Assembly: GCA_026393275.1 (NCBI GenBank)
Contig: JAPLAM010000100.1
Coordinates: 27,496-91,495, forward strand
DNA length: 64,000 bases
DNA from: Arthrobacter sp.
Lineage (GTDB): Bacteria > Actinomycetota > Actinomycetes > Actinomycetales > Micrococcaceae
Direction of reading: 5' to 3'
The position numbers and the translations under genes were made by a program. Shown here piece by piece: positions 41,095 to 49,421 of the stretch. A model generated the notes under the pieces. That model worked only from the letters and a program-made list of their open reading frames with translations, ran no database searches and had not been told where the DNA came from. Each line of letters opens with the position of its first letter. The first letter of the stretch is position 1.

Positions 41095-42282
41095 TTGACT
41101 GTTTCTCCCCTGATCTGGGGCATCACGATTGTGGCCATTCTGGCCCTTCTGGCCTTTGACTACTTCTTCCATATCCGCAAGGCCCACGTTCCCACGTTGA
41201 AGGAAGCGGCCATCTGGTCCGGCCTCTATGTGGGCCTCGCCATCATCTTTGGCATCGTCGTCCTGATCTTCGGCGGCTCGGCCATGGGCTCGGAGTATTT
41301 CGCCGGGTACATCACCGAAAAGGCGCTGTCGGTAGACAACCTCTTCGTCTTCCTGATCATCATTGCCAGCTTCCGCGTTCCCCGCGAAGACCAGCAGAAG
41401 GTTCTGCTGTTCGGCATCGTATTCTCGCTGATTGCCCGCACCGGCTTTATTTTCCTCGGCGCGGCACTGATCAACTCCTTCGCCTGGGTCTTCTACGCCT
41501 TCGGGCTGATCCTGCTGATCACAGCCGGCAACCTGCTCAAGCCCGAACCCGAGCACGGCGGCGAAGCGGACAACTTCATCATCCGTCTGGCCCGCAAGTT
41601 CTTCCACACCTCCGATCACTACGACGGCGACAAGCTGTTCACCATGGAGAACGGCAAGAAGGTCCTGACCCCGATGCTGCTAGTCATGGTGGCCATCGGC
41701 GGCACTGACCTCCTCTTCGCCCTGGATTCGATACCGGCCATCTTCGGCCTGACCCAGAACGTGTATGTGGTTTTCACCGCCACGGCCTTCTCGCTGATGG
41801 GCCTGCGTCAGCTGTACTTCCTGATCGACGGTCTGCTGGACCGACTGATTTACCTCTCTTACGGCCTCGCGGCGATCCTGGCCTTCATCGGCGTCAAACT
41901 GATCCTGCACGCCCTGCATGAGAACAACCTGCCCTTCATCCACGACGGGCAGCCTGTTCCGGTCTTTGAGATCACCACAGGCCTGTCCCTGACCGTCATC
42001 ATCGGCGCGCTGTTCATCACCGTACTGGCGTCGCTGCTGAGCAAGGCAGGCAAGGCACAAACATCCATCAACAACGCCCGCCGGCACGCGGTCAGCTACC
42101 TGGACCTGGAATACACCGCGGATCCCGCCGAGCGCGAGCGCATCTACGGCGCCCTGCTGGAAGAGGTCCGGCAGATCGAACAGATGGACCCGAAGTACCG
42201 CAATAAGGCCAAGGACGTGGACACGATTCGCGCCGAGGTGGCCGAGGCGCAGCGCCAGCACGAGCAGTACCTGGCCCGGTAG
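41095..42282 (+). CDS. TerC-family integral membrane protein (probable metal exporter)
   Basis: A 395-residue membrane protein with about nine hydrophobic segments. Family motifs are YITEKALSVDNLFVF near residue 78 and the second Asp-bearing GGTDLLFALDSIPAIFGLTQNVYVVFTATAFSLMGLRQLYF near 203. Riboswitch-controlled TerC proteins such as Alx are manganese exporters, so Mn efflux is the best inference. The TTG start follows GAAAGCAGG and comes directly after the riboswitch. An in-frame GTG at 40954 would translate the riboswitch itself and is rejected. A charged C-terminal coiled-coil-like tail covers about 335-395. Confidence 0.88.
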   Translation: MTVSPLIWGITIVAILALLAFDYFFHIRKAHVPTLKEAAIWSGLYVGLAIIFGIVVLIFGGSAMGSEYFAGYITEKALSVDNLFVFLIIIASFRVPREDQQKVLLFGIVFSLIARTGFIFLGAALINSFAWVFYAFGLILLITAGNLLKPEPEHGGEADNFIIRLARKFFHTSDHYDGDKLFTMENGKKVLTPMLLVMVAIGGTDLLFALDSIPAIFGLTQNVYVVFTATAFSLMGLRQLYFLIDGLLDRLIYLSYGLAAILAFIGVKLILHALHENNLPFIHDGQPVPVFEITTGLSLTVIIGALFITVLASLLSKAGKAQTSINNARRHAVSYLDLEYTADPAERERIYGALLEEVRQIEQMDPKYRNKAKDVDTIRAEVAEAQRQHEQYLAR

Positions 42283-42300
42283 CCTGACGGCTCGATGCGG

Positions 42301-42323
42301 CGGCGGCGCACCCTGCGCCGCCG
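42301..42323 (+). terminator. Hairpin after the TerC gene
   Basis: CGGCGGCGCA (42301-42310) pairs perfectly with TGCGCCGCCG (42314-42323) around CCC, 19 bases after the TerC stop. The run after it is only partly T-rich (TCGTGTG), so strength is uncertain. Confidence 0.65.
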
Positions 42324-42382
42324 TCGTGTGATCGCGGACGACGGCGGGGGTACCGTTTTCGCCCGACCCGGAAGGAATGCCC

Positions 42383-42778
42383 ATGCAGGACTCCAGCGCA
42401 GACAGAACGGCACGCTCGTACATTGAGGCCGTTGGCACTCACGATTCGGACGCCCTCAGCACCCTGCTCGGTGACAATCTTGTGGCCACCTTCGCGGGCA
42501 GCACTTTTGACAAGGAAGGCTGGACCAGGGCCCTCAAGCGCCTTCTGCCGGTGCTGGTCAGAAACGAGATCCGGGAGGTCTTCACCGCGACGGACCGCGC
42601 CTGCATCGTCTACGACTTTGTCACCGACACGGCTGCCGGCGCTGTCCGGTGCATCGAACTGTTGAGCATCCGGGCAGGCAAGGTCTGCGAGATCGAACTG
42701 CTCCTGGACAGGGCCGCCTTCGCTCCGGTCAATGAGGCGCTGACCGCCGCCGCCCGGCGCGGTCAGATCCGGCCGTGA
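42383..42778 (+). CDS. NTF2/SnoaL-like fold small protein
   Basis: A 131-residue protein with the alpha/beta cone pattern of the NTF2-like (SnoaL) superfamily: ARSYIEAVGTHDSDALSTLLGDNLVATFAG at the start, then a beta-rich second half (ACIVYDFVTDTAAGAVRCIELLSIRAGKVCEIELLLD). The function is unknown; relatives are isomerases, hydratases or binding proteins. ATG 42383 is chosen over 42377 because GGAAGGA at 42370-42376 then has proper spacing. It ends six bases from a convergent gene. Confidence 0.75.
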   Translation: MQDSSADRTARSYIEAVGTHDSDALSTLLGDNLVATFAGSTFDKEGWTRALKRLLPVLVRNEIREVFTATDRACIVYDFVTDTAAGAVRCIELLSIRAGKVCEIELLLDRAAFAPVNEALTAAARRGQIRP

Positions 42779-42784
42779 ACGCGG

Positions 42785-43249
42785 TCAGTACTCCCCCTTG
42801 ATCACGAAGTAGGAGCCACGAATAACGCCCGCCAGCTTCGATTTTTGGCGTGCAAACTTGAACCGGGTTTCCAGTTCCTCCGGGACGTCCATGCCTTCGG
42901 CGAGTTTGAACCCGACCGCGCGCTTCCCGCCGTCTTCGATGCTGTACATGACATTGATCGACAGCCCCGACTCGTAGAAAACGTAGGCCATCCGCAAGCC
43001 GTCGACATCGAAGGCAGTCGCTTCGAGCGGGCGGGAGCCGATGACGATCTCGCGCTCGTCATGGAGGATCCGGGTCACCCGGTCAACCACTTCCGGGACC
43101 TCGTTCGCGGGGCTCACCGTGAAGACGTGGTCGTACTTGTTGCGGTAGTAGCGGGCCTCGTTGGCGCGCAACCCGGCGAGTGCATCCGCGACCGGCGACG
43201 ATTCCAACCCGACAGTAGAGACATTCTGGAAGTCAACGATGTACGGCAT
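42785..43249 (-). CDS. Conserved-looking hypothetical protein, 154 residues
   Basis: I do not recognise the family. The protein starts MPYIVDFQNVSTVGLESSPVADALAGLRANEARYYRNKYDHVF and has a mixed alpha/beta pattern. The second half is strand-rich (LEATAFDVDGLRMAYVFYESGLSINVMYSIEDGGKRAVGFKLAEG). It has no signal peptide or membrane segment and its C-terminus is SYFVIKGEY. The start is firm, because CCAGGAGGATGC gives a near-perfect Shine-Dalgarno. It lies downstream of the flavin monooxygenase gene on the same strand with a 50-base gap. Confidence 0.75.
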   Translation of the reverse strand: MPYIVDFQNVSTVGLESSPVADALAGLRANEARYYRNKYDHVFTVSPANEVPEVVDRVTRILHDEREIVIGSRPLEATAFDVDGLRMAYVFYESGLSINVMYSIEDGGKRAVGFKLAEGMDVPEELETRFKFARQKSKLAGVIRGSYFVIKGEY

Positions 43250-43299
43250 GCATCCTCCTGGTAAGACCTGTTTGGGACCAATGCTAACGCGATGACGTG

Positions 43300-44757
43300 T
43301 TAGCGCCGCGCTGGCCCGAACCACGTGGCCAGCGCTTCCTCCAGCCCCCGCGGGGTCCCGTCCCCCGCCCATGCCACATGCCCGTCCGGCCGGATCAGCA
43401 CGGCAGCAGGTCCGGCGACTGAACCGATCACCGGAAGCTCCCACCCGCCGTCGTACGTGGCGTTCACCAACTGGACCCGATCCGCCCACGGCCCGGGGCC
43501 GACGCTGCCCGGCGCGCCCAGGTTGAGCAGCACCGCACCGGCATCGCGCAGGAGGCTGAACACGCGCAGCGGACCGTTCGCGGCGACGACGTCGAGATCG
43601 GGCATCCGGCGCCCGAGCAGCGGGTGCCCCTCGCCGAGGTCGTAGCGGACGTCCAAGCCGGAGATGAGCCCGGCCAGCTGCTTCCGGGCCGCATCGATCG
43701 TCAGCAGGTCGGCCACCGTGTCGGCCAACGCGCCGATCCGCGGGTCGGCCCGTTGCATGACCGATTGCGCCATGGTGTACTTCAGCGCGCGGGCCCCGGC
43801 GGGGTGCCGTTCGGCGTGATAGGTGTCCAGCAGGCTGTCCGGCGCAATGCCCTTGACCACCTGGGCGAGCTTCCAGCCGAGGTTTATTGCGTCCTGGATG
43901 CCGAGCCCGATCCCCTGCCCGCCCGACGGCGCGTGGATGTGCGCGGCGTCCCCCGCCAGCAGCACGCGGCCGCTGCGATAGGCCGCGGCCTGCCGCGTGG
44001 CGTCGGTGAACCGCGAGATCCAGGTCGGATTGTGGACCCCGAAGTCGGTGCCGTAGACGTCGGTCAGCGCCTTGCTGAGGTCAGCCACGGTGGGCTCGGT
44101 CGACGGTCCAAGCTGCTTCTCCGTCACCACCACCCGCGTCGTTCGCCCGTCCTCCATCAGGTGCAGCCCATGGATTCCCACCTCGTCGATGCGGGCGCCC
44201 GACGGCGTCTCCCCGGTCACCTCCACTTCGGCGATCAGGCTGCTCCGCGTGGCATCCCAGCCGGGGAACTCGATGCCGGCCGCCTTGCGGACAGCACTTC
44301 GGCCGCCGTCGGCGCCGACCAGGTACAGCGCGCGCATCGTCCCGCCGTCGGCGAGTTGCACGTCCACCCCGCCGTCGTCTTGGGCGAAGCCGGCCACCTC
44401 GATCCCCCGGTGGACCGGCACGCCCAGCTCCTCGATCCAGCCGGCCAGGATCCGCTCAATGTGGTTCTGCCACAGACCGAGCGTGTAAGGGTGCCGGGTG
44501 GGAAAGTCGCTCACATCCAGCGTCGTGTTCCCGAAGGATGCCGCCTGGACGCGTTGGCCCTCGGCGAGGAATCGGTCGGCAATTCCGCGCTGATCGAGGA
44601 TTTCGATGGTCCGCGAGTGGAATCCTCCCGCACGCGAGCCCACCAGCTCCGGCGTCGGGCGACGCTCCACAATCGCCGTATCCACCCCGGCCAGCGTCAG
44701 CTCGGCGGCCAGCATCATCCCGGTCGGACCGCCGCCGGCAACGATCACATTCACCAT
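43300..44757 (-). CDS. Class A FAD-dependent aromatic monooxygenase (rifampicin-monooxygenase-like)
   Basis: A 485-residue single-component flavoprotein hydroxylase using NAD(P)H and O2. The FAD Rossmann motif is VIVAGGGPTGMMLAAEL (residues 4-20). The DG motif is LVGADGGRSAVRKA near 155. The GD motif is LLAGDAAHIHAPSGGQGIGLGIQDAINLGWKL near 266. The C-terminal thioredoxin-like domain covers about 390-485. Its overall layout resembles rifampicin or phenol/polyketide hydroxylases, and the substrate cannot be read from sequence. The ATG at 44757 begins the canonical MVNVIVAGG. It is divergent from a VOC gene. Confidence 0.88.
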   Translation of the reverse strand: MVNVIVAGGGPTGMMLAAELTLAGVDTAIVERRPTPELVGSRAGGFHSRTIEILDQRGIADRFLAEGQRVQAASFGNTTLDVSDFPTRHPYTLGLWQNHIERILAGWIEELGVPVHRGIEVAGFAQDDGGVDVQLADGGTMRALYLVGADGGRSAVRKAAGIEFPGWDATRSSLIAEVEVTGETPSGARIDEVGIHGLHLMEDGRTTRVVVTEKQLGPSTEPTVADLSKALTDVYGTDFGVHNPTWISRFTDATRQAAAYRSGRVLLAGDAAHIHAPSGGQGIGLGIQDAINLGWKLAQVVKGIAPDSLLDTYHAERHPAGARALKYTMAQSVMQRADPRIGALADTVADLLTIDAARKQLAGLISGLDVRYDLGEGHPLLGRRMPDLDVVAANGPLRVFSLLRDAGAVLLNLGAPGSVGPGPWADRVQLVNATYDGGWELPVIGSVAGPAAVLIRPDGHVAWAGDGTPRGLEEALATWFGPARR

Positions 44758-44881
44758 CACAACCCGGCCTCTCCAAGCCTTGTCTGCGCACCTCTTTCCG
44801 GCGCGTCTGAGCCAGTTTGAGGCATGACGGGGGCCTTGCCGCAAGCCCCCCTGTGCGCGATAGATTGGAAGTGGAGAAGGC

Positions 44882-45295
44882 ATGCAGCGCTATGGTGGTT
44901 CCATGCCGAGCCAACTAGCTTCCATTGCCATCGACGCGATCAGGCCCAGGGTGGTCGCCGACTTCTGGTGCGCCGTCCTCGGCTGGCAGGTTGTCGACGA
45001 AGATACGGACATCATCAGCATCGCGCCGCAGGACGACACGAGCCCCTCCATTGATGTGATCGCCGTGCCCTTGGGCAAGACGATCAAGAACCGGCTGCAT
45101 TTCGACCTGCGGGCTGACGGCGTGTCCACTGCGGAGGAGCTGGAGCGCCTGCTGGCCCTGGGTGCGGTGCGCACGGATGTGGGTCAGGGGCCGGACGTCA
45201 GCTGGGTGGTACTGGCTGACCCAGAGGGCAACGAGTTCTGCCTGCTGTCCCGCTCCGTCCAGGACGTCGAGCAGGAACAGGCCGTCCAGCCGTAA
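44882..45295 (+). CDS. Single-domain VOC family protein
   Basis: A 137-residue glyoxalase-fold protein. The N-terminal half has IDAIRPRVVADFWCAVLGWQVVDED and the C-terminal half NRLHFDLRADG...DPEGNEFCLL, the usual His and Glu positions. The substrate is unknown. The ATG follows GTGGAGAAGG, and a -10-like TAGATT lies at about 44865. It is divergent from the flavin monooxygenase across a 124-base gap that also holds a hairpin (GGGGGC...CAAGCCCCC, about 44829-44850), so the two may be controlled together. Confidence 0.8.
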   Translation: MQRYGGSMPSQLASIAIDAIRPRVVADFWCAVLGWQVVDEDTDIISIAPQDDTSPSIDVIAVPLGKTIKNRLHFDLRADGVSTAEELERLLALGAVRTDVGQGPDVSWVVLADPEGNEFCLLSRSVQDVEQEQAVQP

Positions 45296-45320
45296 CGGTC
45301 CCCCCGCGCCGCGGGGCGGC

Positions 45321-46178
45321 TCAGTATTTGTAGAAGCCCTCGCCCGTGGCGACGCCGAGCTTCCCCTGGTCGATGTAGTTGGCCTTCAGGTACTGTGCGA
45401 ATGCCTGCGACCCGGCGTTCGGGGAGGACGAGGCGATGTTGTACGCGGTAGTCAGGCCGACGACGTCGTAGATCTGAAAAGGTCCGCTGGGCGCTCCGGT
45501 GGCGATGCGCCATGTTTTGTCGATCGTCTCCGGGCTGGCGACACCCTGCAGCAGCAGGCCGGCGGCCGCATTCAGGAGCGGGACCAGCAGCGAGTTGAGG
45601 ACGTAGCCGGCCTTCTCCTTCTTGATCTCGATCGGCTCCAGCCCGCTGTTTCGGGCGAACTCGACGACGGCGTCGAACACTTCCGTGGCGGTTTCGCCCG
45701 TCCCCATCACTTCGGCGATATTCTGCGCCCAGATGTTGTTGGCGTAGTGGAGGGCGAGGAAGCGGTCCGGTCGGCCGGTGGAGTCCTTGAGGTCGCTGGG
45801 CAGCAAAGTCGACGAGTTCGTGGCGAAGATCGTCTTGGCGGGGGCAAGTTCTGCGAGCTTGCGGTAGACGTCCCGCTTGAGCTCGATCAGTTCGGGAACG
45901 GCTTCGATCACGAGGTCTGCTTCGGCGACGGCGCCCGCCAGGTCGGTGGTGAGGCGGAGGTTCTCCAGGGCCGCCGCGGCCTTGCCCTCCGAAGCGCCGG
46001 CTACGTTTGCTGTCTGGTAGATGCCGGCGAGCCGGGCGAAGCGCGCCCGCGCCTTCTCGAGGGCGTCGTCGTCAATGTCGTAGGCGGTGACGGCAAACCC
46101 GTGGAAGGCGGCCTGATAAGCGATTTGCGAGCCGAGCACTCCGGTGCCGAGCACGGTCAAGGTCTTGATGGGGAGCAT
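45321..46178 (-). CDS. 3-hydroxyacyl-CoA dehydrogenase family protein
   Basis: A 285-residue NAD-dependent dehydrogenase. The N-terminal Rossmann domain has VLGTGVLGSQIAYQAAFHGFAVTAYDIDDDAL (residues 9-40). The C-terminal helical domain covers about 190-285. The usual GxHFFNP catalytic segment reads LALHYANNIW near residue 138, keeping His but not FFNP. Asn in GYVLNSLLVPLLNAA is conserved. It is probably beta-oxidation-like, but the altered loop suggests a divergent substrate. It lies 26 bases downstream of the TetR gene and is likely cotranscribed with it. Confidence 0.86.
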   Translation of the reverse strand: MLPIKTLTVLGTGVLGSQIAYQAAFHGFAVTAYDIDDDALEKARARFARLAGIYQTANVAGASEGKAAAALENLRLTTDLAGAVAEADLVIEAVPELIELKRDVYRKLAELAPAKTIFATNSSTLLPSDLKDSTGRPDRFLALHYANNIWAQNIAEVMGTGETATEVFDAVVEFARNSGLEPIEIKKEKAGYVLNSLLVPLLNAAAGLLLQGVASPETIDKTWRIATGAPSGPFQIYDVVGLTTAYNIASSSPNAGSQAFAQYLKANYIDQGKLGVATGEGFYKY

Positions 46179-46204
46179 TCGCGTTCTTCCTTTCGACGCG
46201 GGCG

Positions 46205-46837
46205 TTACCGGCGCCCGGGGTTGACGGACCCGTAGATACTGCGGATCCAGATGGTTGATAACACGTCCAGGGCGCCGGACTCTGCGATGGCGGGACTCTC
46301 CTGGTTGAGGACTGCAGTGATCACCCGCTCATTCATCAGGTTGAGGCTTACCGCCAGGTCGTGGGCGTCGATGCCTTCCGGCGCAGCCCCTCGAGCTTGT
46401 TCGGACCGGATCACGTCGCTCGAGAAGTCGACCCAGGACTGCATCGACTTGGACCACAGGGCCCGCACCTCATCGTTGCGGGCGCGCGCTGCGATCGCCG
46501 CGGTGGCGACGCCGCGGTGGGCCACGAACACCTCGACGAACATGCCGATCGAACGCGTCCAGGCTCCTACGGGGTCGCTGGCGAAGTCCCGCGGCAAGTC
46601 GCCGACGCGGTGTTCCACCTCGGTGATGACGCGATCCAGAAGGGCCAGCAGCACATCGTCTTTGGACGAGAAGTAGAAATAGAACGTCGGGCGGGAGATG
46701 CCGGCGCCCGTGGCCAGCTCCTCGATCGATATGTCGTCGAAGGCCCGCTCGCCAATCAGCGCCTCGGCGGTGATGAGGATCGCGTCCTGGCGCTCATCCC
46801 CCGAAACCCTTGCAGTACGTCTTCCTCGTTGAGCCAT
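46205..46837 (-). CDS. TetR/AcrR-family transcriptional regulator (EthR-like arrangement)
   Basis: A 210-residue regulator. The N-terminal helix-turn-helix covers about residues 13-60 (ILITAEALIGERAFDDISIEELATGAGISRPTFYFYFSSKDDVLLALL). A helical ligand-binding domain follows. It is divergent from the monooxygenase-hydrolase gene across only 69 bases that hold two perfect palindromes. This copies the ethR-ethA layout of mycobacteria, and the protein is a good candidate repressor of both directions. The ligand is unknown. Confidence 0.9.
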   Translation of the reverse strand: MAQRGRRTARVSGDERQDAILITAEALIGERAFDDISIEELATGAGISRPTFYFYFSSKDDVLLALLDRVITEVEHRVGDLPRDFASDPVGAWTRSIGMFVEVFVAHRGVATAAIAARARNDEVRALWSKSMQSWVDFSSDVIRSEQARGAAPEGIDAHDLAVSLNLMNERVITAVLNQESPAIAESGALDVLSTIWIRSIYGSVNPGRR

Positions 46838-46859
46838 GCGCCCATCCTAGCGCGGCCTC

Positions 46860-46900
46860 TCAACACGGTGTTGACTCTCTCGACTTTAAGTCGATAGCGT
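46860..46900 (+). promoter_or_regulatory. Promoter and two palindromic operators of the monooxygenase-hydrolase gene
   Basis: TCAACACGGTGTTGA at 46860-46874 is a perfect inverted repeat with one central base. CGACTTTAAGTCG at 46881-46893 is a second perfect one. A promoter reads through them: -35 TTGACT at 46871-46876, 18-base spacer, -10 TAGCGT at 46895-46900. The ATG at 46907 follows six bases later, suggesting a leaderless mRNA. TetR binding would cover the -35 and the spacer. Confidence 0.72.
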
Positions 46901-46906
46901 GGCCTG

Positions 46907-49324
46907 ATGAGCGAGCACGTAGATGTGTTGATTGTCGGAGCCGGCTTGAGCGGCGTAGGTTTTGCCAGCCGGCTCAAGCGCGAGGTGCCGGGGAAGACCT
47001 TCGCCATCCTGGAGTCGCGGGGTGCGGTGGGAGGAACCTGGGATCTCTTCCGGTATCCGGGCGTCCGTTCCGACAGCGATATGTACACCCTGGGTTATTC
47101 TTTCCGGCCCTGGGCCGGGGCCAAGGCGATCGCCGACGGCGATTCGATCCGCGAGTACATCGAGGCCACCGTCGCGGACGAGGGCCTCGCCTCCCAGATC
47201 CGGCTGAATCACCGGGTCGTGTCGGCGGACTGGTCAAGCGAAACCGCACTGTGGACCGTCACTGCCGTCCCGACGTCGGGCGGCGAATACCAACGCGACG
47301 ACGCCGGATCCAGTGCCGGCGAGGCAATCACGTTTACCTGCTCCTACCTGTCCGTCTGCTCCGGTTACTACCGCTATGACGAGGGATTCACCCCGGCCAT
47401 CGACGGGGCGGAAACCTTCGCCGGCTCGATCGTGCACCCCCAGCACTGGCCGGAGGACCTCGATTACGCGGGGAAGCGGGTGGTGATCATCGGCAGCGGG
47501 GCCACCGCCGTGACCCTCGTGCCGTCGATGGCGAAGTCGGCCGCCAAGGTGACCATGCTGCAGCGCTCCCCCACCTACATTGCCCCCGTGCCGTCGCGGG
47601 ATCACCTCGCCGACCGCCTCCGGGGCAAACTGCCGGCGCAACTGGCGTACGACGTCGTACGGGTCAAGAACATTCTCTTTTCGATGTTCACCTACGAGCT
47701 CAGCCGACGGCGGCCGGAGACGATGAAGGCAATCCTCCGCAAGTCGGCTGTCGCCAAGCTGCCGGAGGGCTTCCCGGTCGACACGCACCTGGCACCGTCG
47801 TATCAGCCCTGGGACCAGCGGCTCTGCGCGATCCCCAACGGCGATCTCTACCGTGCGATCAGCGCAGGCACCGCCGACATCGTGACCGACCAGATCTCGC
47901 GGATCACCCCGGACGGGATTGATCTGGTCTCGGGTGATTCGCTCCCGGCGGACGTCATTGTCACGGCGACCGGGCTGAACCTGCTGGTGATCGGCGGCAT
48001 GACGCTCACGGTCGACGGCGAGCCCGTGGACACCGGCAAGACGCTGACCTACAAGGGCATGATGCTGGAGGGCGTTCCGAACTTTTCGCTCACCATCGGC
48101 TACACCAACGCCTCGTGGACCCTGAAAGCCGATCTGGTCGCGGGCTACATCTGCCGGCTGCTGAAATACCTCGACCGTGAAAACCTGCAGTGGGTGGCAG
48201 CCAAAGCGCCGGCCGGCGTCGCGAATGCCGAGCTGAGTTCCCTGATCGATTTGAAGGCCGGCTACATCCTGCGCGGCGCCGGCGAGCTGCCCCGGCAGGG
48301 CTCACGCTCGCCCTGGCGGCTGCACCAGAACTATCTGCGCGACTTCGCCCTGCTCCGGGTCGGCAGGCTGACGGACCACGTTCGGTTCGGCCGGCGCGGG
48401 CAGCCGGTACGGGCGTCCGGAGCGCCAACTCCGGAAGCGGCCCGGGATCCTCTCGACCTTCCGGGAACCGGACACGTCGACGTCGGCGGCACCCGTTTGC
48501 GCTACCGGAAGACCGGCAGCGGGGAGCCTGTGCTGCTCCTGCACGGCATTGGCCAGAGCCTCGATGACTGGACCGAGCAACACGAGCGACTCGCGGCTCG
48601 GCACACCGTCTACAGCGTGGACCTGCCCGGCTTTGCGTACTCCGACCGGCTTTCCGGGCGGGCGACCTTGGCGAAGCTCGCGGGCGTCCTGCCTAGTTTC
48701 CTTGACGCTATTGGGGTGCACGAGCCGCTGCCCGTGATGGGCAACTCGCTCGGCGGCGCCGTCGCGATGAAGCTGGCTGCCGACCACCCGGACCGCGTCT
48801 CCGCCCTGGTTCTGGCGAACAGCGCGGGGTTCGGCAAGGAGGTTGCGCTGGTCCTGCGCCTGCTGGCGGTCCGGCCGCTCGCGGCACTGCTCATGCGCCC
48901 CGACGCGAAGGCATCACGCCGCACCGTCCAGTCCCTCTTTTACGACAAGGCGCTGGTAACCGATGCCCGCGTCGGCCACGCATTCGCCTTGTCGCAACGG
49001 GCAACGCACCGCCAGACGCTCCTCGACATGGCCCGCGATCTCGGGACCATCTCCGGCGTCAGGGCCGAATGGCGGACGGCCCTCATTGACACCCTGGCGG
49101 ACTCGGGAATTCCGATCCTCGTGGCCTGGGGCGACCACGACCACATCCTCCCGTTCAGCCACCTCGAGGCCGCCGCAGCGGCGTTGCCACGCGCCGAGTC
49201 GTACGTTTTTTCGAAGACGGGACACATGCCGCAGATCGAACGGCCGGATGAGTTCGCCGCGGTGGTTGAGGAGTTCCTGTCGCGGGTCCCCGTGGCCCTG
49301 TCCGGAAGCGGGAGCCCTCGGTAG
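46907..49324 (+). CDS. Fused Baeyer-Villiger-type flavin monooxygenase and alpha/beta hydrolase
   Basis: An 805-residue fusion. Residues 1-485 are an EthA-like flavin monooxygenase: FAD loop GAGLSG at 11-16, the BVMO fingerprint FxGxxxHxxxWP as FAGSIVHPQHWP at 171-182, and an NADPH loop GSGATA at 196-201. After a linker (about 486-520), residues 521-805 form an alpha/beta hydrolase: HGIGQ oxyanion segment near 545, nucleophile elbow GNSLGG near 611-616, Asp in GDHDHI near 742 and His in KTGHMPQ near 771. All catalytic residues appear intact. A BVMO makes an ester or lactone and the hydrolase could open it. The reading frame is continuous. Confidence 0.92.
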   Translation: MSEHVDVLIVGAGLSGVGFASRLKREVPGKTFAILESRGAVGGTWDLFRYPGVRSDSDMYTLGYSFRPWAGAKAIADGDSIREYIEATVADEGLASQIRLNHRVVSADWSSETALWTVTAVPTSGGEYQRDDAGSSAGEAITFTCSYLSVCSGYYRYDEGFTPAIDGAETFAGSIVHPQHWPEDLDYAGKRVVIIGSGATAVTLVPSMAKSAAKVTMLQRSPTYIAPVPSRDHLADRLRGKLPAQLAYDVVRVKNILFSMFTYELSRRRPETMKAILRKSAVAKLPEGFPVDTHLAPSYQPWDQRLCAIPNGDLYRAISAGTADIVTDQISRITPDGIDLVSGDSLPADVIVTATGLNLLVIGGMTLTVDGEPVDTGKTLTYKGMMLEGVPNFSLTIGYTNASWTLKADLVAGYICRLLKYLDRENLQWVAAKAPAGVANAELSSLIDLKAGYILRGAGELPRQGSRSPWRLHQNYLRDFALLRVGRLTDHVRFGRRGQPVRASGAPTPEAARDPLDLPGTGHVDVGGTRLRYRKTGSGEPVLLLHGIGQSLDDWTEQHERLAARHTVYSVDLPGFAYSDRLSGRATLAKLAGVLPSFLDAIGVHEPLPVMGNSLGGAVAMKLAADHPDRVSALVLANSAGFGKEVALVLRLLAVRPLAALLMRPDAKASRRTVQSLFYDKALVTDARVGHAFALSQRATHRQTLLDMARDLGTISGVRAEWRTALIDTLADSGIPILVAWGDHDHILPFSHLEAAAAALPRAESYVFSKTGHMPQIERPDEFAAVVEEFLSRVPVALSGSGSPR

Positions 49325-49421
49325 ACTGACCTTGCGCCGCAGACGACGCAGGCTTCGATAATTTCACACCCGGCAATGCGCACTTCCGGGGGCGCCCGCC
49401 GTCGACCGAGGGAGGCCAGCT

